Below the pieces are notes generated by a model. It was given only the letters and a program-made list of their open reading frames with translations, made no database searches and had not been told where the DNA came from. A program made the translations under genes and the position numbers. From Nakamurella multipartita DSM 44233 (GTDB lineage: Bacteria > Actinomycetota > Actinomycetes > Mycobacteriales > Nakamurellaceae), in contig NC_013235.1 of assembly GCF_000024365.1 (NCBI RefSeq), positions 5,952,001 to 6,016,000 of the forward strand: DNA of 64,000 bases, given 5' to 3'. Shown piece after piece: positions 58,358-64,000 of this stretch; the stretch's first letter is position 1, and the number at the start of each line of letters is the position of its first letter.

Positions 58358-59527
58358 ATGCGCGATGCGGTGATCGTCGAAGCGGTCCGCACCCCGGTCG
58401 GCAAGCGCAACGGCGGCCTGTCCGGGGTCCACCCGGTCGACCTGTCCGCCCACATCCTGCGGTCGTTGGTGGATCGTACCGGCATCGATCCGGGCCTGGT
58501 CGACGACGTGATCTGGGGTTGTGTCAGCCAGGTCGGGGAGCAGACCTCCGACATCGCCCGCACGGCGCTGCTGGCGGCCGGCTGGCCGGATTCGGTGCCC
58601 GGGGTGAGCATCGACCGGCAGTGCGGCAGCTCGCAGCAGTCGGTGCACTTCGCCGCGGCCGGGCTGATCGCCGGCCAGTACGACCTGGTCGTGGCCGGCG
58701 GGGTCGAGTCGATGTCCCGGGTCCCGATGGGAGCCTCCGGGCAGGTGGCCGGATCGCCGTTCAGCGCCAGCGGCTGGACCGGCCGGTACGGCGAGGTGAC
58801 GCCGCACCAGGGCGTCGGCGCCGAAATGGTGGCGCAGCAGTGGGGACTGTCCCGGACCCAGCTCGACGAGTACAGCCTGCGCTCGCACGAGAAGGCCGCG
58901 GCTGCGCAGGACGCCGGCTGGTTCGACGACCAGATCGTGCCGGTACCCGAGGAACTGACCGGTGGCGAGCCGGTCCAGGTCGACGAGGGGGTACGCCGCG
59001 GCGGCAACCTGGCCGCCATGGCCTCGCTGCGGCCGGCCTTCGCGGCCGACGGCGTGGTCACCGCCGGCAACGCCAGCCAGATCTCCGACGGGGCCGCGGC
59101 GTTGCTGATGACCACCTCGGACAAGGCCCGCGAGCTGGGGTTGACCCCATTGGCCCGGGTGCACACGGCGGTGCTGGCCGCGGCCGACCCGGTGATCATG
59201 CTCACCGCACCGATCCCGGCCACCCGCAAGGCGCTGCAGCGCAGCGGGCTGCGGCTGGACGAGATCGGCGTGTTCGAGGTGAACGAGGCGTTCGCCGCGG
59301 TGCCGCTGGCCTGGCTGGCCGATCTGGCCGGCGGTGACACCGGGGTCGAGAAGGCGCTGAACCCCGGCGGCGGAGCGATCGCCATCGGACACCCGCTGGG
59401 TGCCTCCGGGGCCCGGCTGATGACGGCGATGGTGCACCACCAGCGCGCCTTCGGGATCCGTTACGGGCTGCAGACCATGTGCGAGGGCGGCGGGCAGGCC
59501 AACGCGACCATCCTGGAACTGCTGTAG
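58358..59527 (+). CDS. Acetyl-CoA acetyltransferase (thiolase)
   Basis: A 389-residue thiolase. Catalytic residues are visible: Cys89 in IDRQCGSSQQS, His345 in IAIGHPLGASG and Cys375 in TMCEGGGQAN. It condenses or cleaves acyl-CoA with acetyl-CoA; whether degradative or biosynthetic is not clear. No beta-oxidation partner gene adjoins. GAGGAG precedes the ATG. Confidence 0.92.
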   Translation: MRDAVIVEAVRTPVGKRNGGLSGVHPVDLSAHILRSLVDRTGIDPGLVDDVIWGCVSQVGEQTSDIARTALLAAGWPDSVPGVSIDRQCGSSQQSVHFAAAGLIAGQYDLVVAGGVESMSRVPMGASGQVAGSPFSASGWTGRYGEVTPHQGVGAEMVAQQWGLSRTQLDEYSLRSHEKAAAAQDAGWFDDQIVPVPEELTGGEPVQVDEGVRRGGNLAAMASLRPAFAADGVVTAGNASQISDGAAALLMTTSDKARELGLTPLARVHTAVLAAADPVIMLTAPIPATRKALQRSGLRLDEIGVFEVNEAFAAVPLAWLADLAGGDTGVEKALNPGGGAIAIGHPLGASGARLMTAMVHHQRAFGIRYGLQTMCEGGGQANATILELL

Positions 59528-59554
59528 ACGGTGCACTCGAAGCTGGTTGCCGGT

Positions 59555-59591
59555 CCGGGGTGATCGTCGCCGCAGCCGACGATCACCCCGG
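59555..59591. terminator. Bidirectional hairpin terminator
   Basis: Perfect 15-bp arms (59555-59569 and 59577-59591) with a 7-nt loop lie between the convergent thiolase and lipoprotein genes. Confidence 0.8.
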
Positions 59592-59602
59592 CCGGCGTTC
59601 GA

Positions 59603-60262
59603 TCAGGAACTGCCCAGCGTCTGGCAGGCGGGGATCTGCTGAACGGCCTTGGTCAGCTCCGGGTTGAGCTTGATCTGAGCCGCCGGCGACTCGGCGGCGG
59701 CCGCCTGCAGGTCCTGCTGGAACTGCTGCTGCGCCGCGGTGTCGCCGTCCTTGATGGTCAGCACCCGCTGGCCGAACTCGGTGAAGGTCTGGCCGAAGGA
59801 CTGCATCGCCGCCTGCGAGGTCTGAGACAGCTCCGAGCCGCCCTCGAAGGTGGGCGGCGGCAGGGTCGCCAGCTGCGCGGCGGTGGCCTGGAAGGCCTGA
59901 CCGGCCTGCGTCATCGCGTCGGCCAAGCCCTGCTGGGAGTCCACGTTGCGGAGCGCATTCAACGGCTGCAGGCCGGTGCAGAAGGTCTCGAACCAGGCGG
60001 TGGACTGCGCATCCAGCGTGGTGGCATCCCCGCCCACCGTGGTCGTCGGGGACGGCACGGTCATCGAGTCGGCGTCCGACGAGGTCGCCATCGGCGAACT
60101 GGCGGACGAACTGGTCATCGCCGCCGACGAGGAGGTCGAGGTCGCCGCGGACGTGGCCGCCGACGTCGTGCCCGCGGAGTTCGACCCCGAGCTGCACCCG
60201 GCCATCAGCACCAACGACGTCCCGACGGCTGCTGCCGTCGCCCACCCCCGACGAATCGCCAC
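59603..60262 (-). CDS. Hypothetical lipoprotein
   Basis: A 219-residue predicted lipoprotein. A signal peptide ends in the lipobox LMAGC, followed by a long Ser/Thr/Ala-rich linker (about 60 residues) and a helical domain with two Cys (FETFCTGLQPLN and QIPACQTLG) that may form a disulfide. GTG 60262 is chosen after GGGGAG. No family recognised. Confidence 0.72.
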   Translation of the reverse strand: MAIRRGWATAAAVGTSLVLMAGCSSGSNSAGTTSAATSAATSTSSSAAMTSSSASSPMATSSDADSMTVPSPTTTVGGDATTLDAQSTAWFETFCTGLQPLNALRNVDSQQGLADAMTQAGQAFQATAAQLATLPPPTFEGGSELSQTSQAAMQSFGQTFTEFGQRVLTIKDGDTAAQQQFQQDLQAAAAESPAAQIKLNPELTKAVQQIPACQTLGSS

Positions 60263-60398
60263 GATGCGTCTCCCCACTTGAAGTCTCGATCTGCCCCCCG
60301 CGGACGCGAGGGACACTCACGGTACGTGACCGTGAACCGTACGTACCCGCCGCACCCGCCGGTCACACCGCGTTTCATCCGGTCCGGCGGCGGACCGG

Positions 60399-61085
60399 TC
60401 AGGACCGGCTGAAGGGCAGCACCTGGGTCAGCCAGTCGACCAGGGCATTGGCGTTGCGGCTCTGCGTCCACACCCGGCCGGGACCCTGGATGTCCATGAC
60501 GAAGCCCTCGCCGGACTTCCCGGTCTGGATCCAGCCCTTGGCCACCTTGCGCAGTTGCACCTGCATGCCGTCGTCGTAGGCGACCAGGTGGCCGGTGTCG
60601 ATGGTGAACCCCTGACCGGGCGCGAGTTCGATCAGATCCAGGGCACCGAACGAGCCGGCGACCACCTTGCCCTGGCCGGTGCAGTGCACGACGAAGCCAC
60701 CCTCGCCGCCGAACAGCAGCTTGGCCCCGCCCCACTTGGTGTCCAGGTTGACGCCCATCTCGCTGGCCAGCCAGGACCCCTTGGTCAACACGAGCGGCCG
60801 GTCGGGCCGGCATTCGATGACGGTGGCGTCGCCGGGCAGCCGGGCCGCCACGTCGACCCAGGTCGGTGACTGCGCGTGCCCGGTGAACGTGGTGATGAAG
60901 AAGGACTCACCGCCCAGCGCGGACCGCTTGAGCGCGGACATGAAGCCGCCCTGCATCTGCGAGGACACGGTGACCCCGAACGACTGCATGACCATGACCC
61001 CGGCCTCGCCGAGGAACTGCTCGCCCGGCGCCAGGTGCAGGCGAACGACGGCGAATGAGGGGCTGTGGCGAAGTTCGACCTGCAT
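60399..61085 (-). CDS. AIM24 family protein
   Basis: A 228-residue beta-rich protein of the AIM24/TIGR00266 family (MQVELRHSPSFAVVRLHLAPGEQFLGEAGVMV, GGEGGFVVHCTGQGKVVAGSFGALDLIEL, FTIDTGHLVAYDD). The start ATG 61085 has a GGAGG site. Members may bind membranes or nucleic acids; function is not established. It follows the AlkD-like gene on the same strand. Confidence 0.85.
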   Translation of the reverse strand: MQVELRHSPSFAVVRLHLAPGEQFLGEAGVMVMQSFGVTVSSQMQGGFMSALKRSALGGESFFITTFTGHAQSPTWVDVAARLPGDATVIECRPDRPLVLTKGSWLASEMGVNLDTKWGGAKLLFGGEGGFVVHCTGQGKVVAGSFGALDLIELAPGQGFTIDTGHLVAYDDGMQVQLRKVAKGWIQTGKSGEGFVMDIQGPGRVWTQSRNANALVDWLTQVLPFSRS

Positions 61086-61155
61086 GATGCAACCTCCGCG
61101 ATGTTCCGGGCCGGATCTGTCGGAGCCGGGCCGTCCGCCCGGCATCGCCACCCTG

Positions 61156-61825
61156 TCAGGTCAGGTGCATGACCGCCTCCCGATAGGACAGCGGGCTGAG
61201 CGTGTCGCGATGGGTGACCACGAAGGCGCGCACCCAGTCGGCGTCGGTCCGCGCGTACTGGCGCAGGGCCCAGCCGATGGCCTTGCGGACGAAGAACTCC
61301 CGGTCGGCCAGGTTCGCCTCGATGACGTCGGTCAGCAGTCTGCGGTCGGTCGCCGCCTTGGCGTCGAGCTGGCAGATGATCGAGGCCCGCCGCAGCCACC
61401 GGTCCGGGTCCACCGACCAGCCGCGCACGAGCGGCTCGACGGCCGGCCGGTGCGCCCGCAGCATCGCGCCGACCAGCGGGGCGACGGCGTCCACGTGATC
61501 CCACCAGGCCCCGGTCACGATCATCTCGGTGGCCAGGGCAAGCGTGGCCAGGTGTCCGCGGGTTGGCCCGTAGACCCAGCAGGTCGATTGCGGCGTACCG
61601 CTCTTCCCGGTAGTGACCCGTGCGCCACAGGTCGGTGGCCGCGGCCAGCAACTGGCTCCGCTCGGCCGCGGGTCCGGCGAGTTCACGGGCCAGCCGCCGC
61701 ACCAGCGGGCGACGGACGCCGAGAAAGGGCATCGTCGACCGCATGTAGGCCTGCATCTGCGGCGCCCGGTCGGGCTCGGCGACCGCCCGCAACCCGGCCC
61801 GGATCTGCTCGACCAGCGTCACCAC
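61156..61825 (-). pseudogene. DNA alkylation repair protein (AlkD-like), frameshifted
   Basis: Two frames together encode an AlkD-family HEAT-repeat DNA glycosylase of about 222 residues. The first (from GTG/ATG 61825: LVEQIRAGLRAVAEPDRAPQMQAYMRS, FLGVRRPLVRRLARELA) runs into AAIDLLGLRAN; the second resumes RGHLATLALATEMIVTGAWWDHVD and WALRQYARTDADWVRAFV. Removing one base from the GGG run at 61560-61562 joins them. This may be a true pseudogene or a sequencing error. Confidence 0.78.
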
Positions 61826-61846
61826 GGGCTCCGGTTCACCGCGAGG

Positions 61847-63193
61847 TCACGACGGGGGCGGGCCCACGCCCAGCCCGGCCCGCAGCAGGGCCGCGACGAA
61901 CCCGCTGGCCGCCGCCCGGGGCAGGATGGCCAGCTGAGTGGACAGCACGTAGGGCACGTCGGTGAGCACCGCGCGCAGGGCCACCGACATCGGTTCCCGG
62001 CCGTCGGGCGGATCCGCGGCCAGCGCCAGCAGCCGGTCGACGATGCCGTCCAGCACCTGGTCGCGCCGGTCGGCCAGGGGACCCAGCGCCGGCGCGTCCA
62101 CCTCGTGCTGCCAGACATAGAGCACGCTGCCGTGGGTCTCGATCATCGAGGCCCAGCCCTCCACCCACGCGTCGATCGATTCGCCGGACGGCGGCCGGCT
62201 GGGCAACAGTCGCTGCTGGCGCTCGATCGCGACCAGCACGTCCTGAGCCAGGGTGGCGAACAGCGCCTCCCGGTCGGCCCAGTAGGTGTAAACGCTGCCG
62301 TGGCTGACGCCGGCCCGGGCAGCCACGTCGTTCAGGCTCGTCCCGCGGTAGCCGTTGACCCGGAACCGATCGGCGGCGGCCAGCATGATCCGCTGGACCG
62401 TCCCGACCCCACGAGAGGTGACCGGCCGGCGCAACCCGAGAACGTCGCCGAGCGGGATCACCGGCAGCCGGTCGACGGCCACCGGATCGTCCTCGCCGTC
62501 GGACGACGCCGCGGACGGTGAGGGGCTGAACAGGAACGCATTGAGCATCCGGGCCAGGGCGGCCGCCAGGGCCGTCCGGTCGACCGGGTCGGGCCGCCGG
62601 GCGTTGAGCAGCGTGCTCCACTGGACGACCGAGAGCAACCCGACCGGCACCACCTCGGGCGTCGGCGGATGGACCCCGGACCGGGCCAGGCCGTCGACCA
62701 CGCCGGCCTGGTACTTCTGGAAATTGGCCTGACCCAGGATGCCCAGTTCCGGCTCCCCGTACTGGACCTGCGACCAGCCCAGGAACGTGCCGGAGTGGTA
62801 CTCCACCACCTCGATCAGCTGGGCGATCCAGTCCCGCAGCCGGGCCCGGCCGGCTGCGTCGTCGCTGAGCTGGGGGAACTGCAGGGCCAGCCGCAACAGC
62901 TCGTCGCCGATCTCCTGCAGGAACATCGCGAAGATCTCGAACTTGCCCGAGAAGTACTGGTAGACGGCGGCCCCGGACCGGCCGGTGGCCTCGCCGATCG
63001 CCTCCACCGTGGTCGCCTGGTAGCCGTTGCGGGTGAACAGGTCCCGGGCCGCTTCGACGATCTCGGCCCGGGCCCGGACGCCGTGCGCGGCCAGCAACGG
63101 ATTGCGCCCGTACGGGGGCCGGCGCTGCGGGCCGGGGACTGCCCCGGGGCCCGCCGGCCCCCCGTCCGAGCGGGGGTGGGCCACCTCGTCCAC
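61847..63193 (-). CDS. Double-domain TetR family regulator
   Basis: A 448-residue protein with two complete TetR units. The first helix-turn-helix is about residues 40-90 (IVEAARDLFTRNGYQATTVEAIGEATGRSGAAVYQYFSGK) and the second about 265-315 (ILMAAADRFRVNGYRGTSLNDVAARAGVSHGSVYTYWADRE), each followed by a helical ligand domain. Such a chain could act as a built-in dimer. It starts at GTG 63193 and lies 38 bp downstream of the korB-like gene on the same strand. Target and ligand unknown. Confidence 0.85.
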   Translation of the reverse strand: MDEVAHPRSDGGPAGPGAVPGPQRRPPYGRNPLLAAHGVRARAEIVEAARDLFTRNGYQATTVEAIGEATGRSGAAVYQYFSGKFEIFAMFLQEIGDELLRLALQFPQLSDDAAGRARLRDWIAQLIEVVEYHSGTFLGWSQVQYGEPELGILGQANFQKYQAGVVDGLARSGVHPPTPEVVPVGLLSVVQWSTLLNARRPDPVDRTALAAALARMLNAFLFSPSPSAASSDGEDDPVAVDRLPVIPLGDVLGLRRPVTSRGVGTVQRIMLAAADRFRVNGYRGTSLNDVAARAGVSHGSVYTYWADREALFATLAQDVLVAIERQQRLLPSRPPSGESIDAWVEGWASMIETHGSVLYVWQHEVDAPALGPLADRRDQVLDGIVDRLLALAADPPDGREPMSVALRAVLTDVPYVLSTQLAILPRAAASGFVAALLRAGLGVGPPPS

Positions 63194-63231
63194 GTCGTGT
63201 GGTTCGAGGTCGCCGGGTTCGACCTGACCGG

Positions 63232-64000
63232 TCAGCTGACGGTCCAGGTGTCGCGGCCGGCGAGCAGCCCGGCCAGATCACCGACTCCGTGCGCAGCGAC
63301 GGCGGTGTCGATCTGGGCGCGGATCGCCGAGTCGTAACTGCCCCGGGTGACGTCCCGGAACACCCCGATCGGGGTGTTGTCCAGGTTCTCCGGATTGGCC
63401 AGCCGGGCCAGCGCGAACGCGGTCGAGGGGTCCGGGTCGTGCGCATCGTGCACGATCAGCGCGTCCTCACCGACCTGGTCGACGTCGACCACCTCCAGCC
63501 GACCCCGGGCGTTGCGGATGACCCCGCGGTGCCCGCCGATGCCGAACCGGATCGGCTTGCCGTGCTCCAGCCGGATCGTCGCCTCGTCCTTGCTGGTGGC
63601 GTCCTTGAGCGGTTCGAACGCGCCGTCGTTGAAGATGTTGCAGTTCTGGTAGATCTCCACCAGGGCCGTACCCGGGTGCACCGCGGCCGCCCGCAGCACC
63701 GAGGTCAGGTGCTGGCGATCGGAATCGATGGTCCGGGCAACGAAGCTGGCCTCCGCGCCCAGGGCCACCGACACGGGGTTGAACGGGGTGTCCAGCGAGC
63801 CCAGCGGGGTCGACTTGGTCCGCTTGCCGACCTCCGAGGTCGGCGAGTACTGGCCCTTGGTCAGCCCGTAGATCCGGTTGTTGAACAGCAGGATCTTGAG
63901 GTTGACGTTGCGCCGCAGGGCGTGGATCAGGTGATTGCCGCCGATCGAGAGCGCGTCGCCGTCACCGGTGACGATCCACACCGACAGGTCGGGTCGGCTG
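63232..64000 (-). CDS. korB: 2-oxoacid:ferredoxin oxidoreductase beta subunit, 5' end beyond window
   Basis: The 3' 256 codons of a thiamine-diphosphate-dependent beta subunit (VTGDGDALSIGGNHLIHALRRNVNLKILLFNNRIYGLTKGQYSPTSE). GDGD...N is the ThDP-Mg motif, and FNNRIYGLTKGQ with TEVGKRTKSTPLG-like sequence matches actinobacterial KorB, which forms succinyl-CoA from 2-oxoglutarate. The frame stays open to the right edge. The partner korA would lie beyond. Confidence 0.9.
   Translation of the reverse strand, partial: SRPDLSVWIVTGDGDALSIGGNHLIHALRRNVNLKILLFNNRIYGLTKGQYSPTSEVGKRTKSTPLGSLDTPFNPVSVALGAEASFVARTIDSDRQHLTSVLRAAAVHPGTALVEIYQNCNIFNDGAFEPLKDATSKDEATIRLEHGKPIRFGIGGHRGVIRNARGRLEVVDVDQVGEDALIVHDAHDPDPSTAFALARLANPENLDNTPIGVFRDVTRGSYDSAIRAQIDTAVAAHGVGDLAGLLAGRDTWTVS

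Overview
The window is high-GC chromosomal DNA of an actinobacterium. Supporting signs are dense GTG/ATG starts with 4-base stop/start overlaps, many probably leaderless genes, the rpsF-ssb-rpsR-rplI...dnaB neighbourhood, a two-subunit type 2-oxoacid:ferredoxin oxidoreductase, DUF3052 and GT87 families. A Nakamurella-like (Nakamurellales/Frankiales) host would fit, but the species cannot be fixed from this sequence.

Layout. 1-6.1 kb: a partial TPR protein of the CHAT-protease type, divergent from a subtilase; an ABC-2 exporter pair with a small hypothetical gene; trmB. 6.1-7.8 kb: an intergenic repeat cluster hit by a complete ISL3-family element (24-bp inverted ends, exact 8-bp target duplication). 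7.8-11.75 kb: ring-opening amidohydrolase (barbiturase/cyanuric acid hydrolase family), a GT87 glycosyltransferase, and a membrane-anchored AlbA_2 (Schlafen-like) protein. 11.77-20.83 kb: an island bounded by two identical 1,689-bp IS1380-family copies in the same orientation, carrying a truncated serine recombinase, a frameshifted IS110-family recombinase, an IS21 element whose istB has an in-frame stop, and a PAP2 phosphatase; the outer flanks are CTAG on both sides.

20.9-30.5 kb: small membrane protein, glutamate decarboxylase, a tiny CxxC protein, an ilvA-hyuA-hyuB operon divergent from a DeoR-type regulator, and a ROK repressor. 30.5-34.0 kb: a xylose/ribose-type sugar ABC operon with a recognisable promoter, operator-like palindrome, intercistronic hairpin and terminator. 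34.3-39.7 kb: shikimate dehydrogenase-like and DeoC-like genes (the latter lacks the usual Schiff-base lysine), an MFS exporter fused to C-terminal beta-sandwich domains, flavodoxin and pyridoxal kinase. 39.7-47.2 kb: a tightly overlapping molybdenum-hydroxylase operon (M-S-L-CoxG) divergent from an FdrA-DUF1116 fusion. With the amidohydrolase at 8 kb this suggests N-heterocycle catabolism, which is inference only.

47.2-53.5 kb: SIMPL protein, DoxX-like protein, IS30-family transposase, VOC protein, and dnaB interrupted by a 369-residue intein with class 3 (W-C-T, Ala1) features; a cluster of DnaA-box-like sequences lies upstream of dnaB. 53.5-58.3 kb: APC amino-acid permease coupled to a double-USP protein, then rplI, rpsR, ssb, rpsF on the other strand, a 5 x 19-bp tandem repeat and DUF3052. 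58.3-64 kb: thiolase, lipoprotein, AIM24-family protein, a frameshifted AlkD-like gene, a protein with two TetR domains, and the 3' part of a korB-like oxidoreductase subunit.

No rRNA, tRNA or CRISPR array was recognised. The best candidates for something poorly described are the CHAT-type/subtilase pair, the class 3 intein with an expanded in-frame repeat, the DnaA-box cluster before dnaB, the IS1380-bounded nest of mobile elements with a candidate IS110 guide-RNA region, and the DeoC-like protein with a changed active site.
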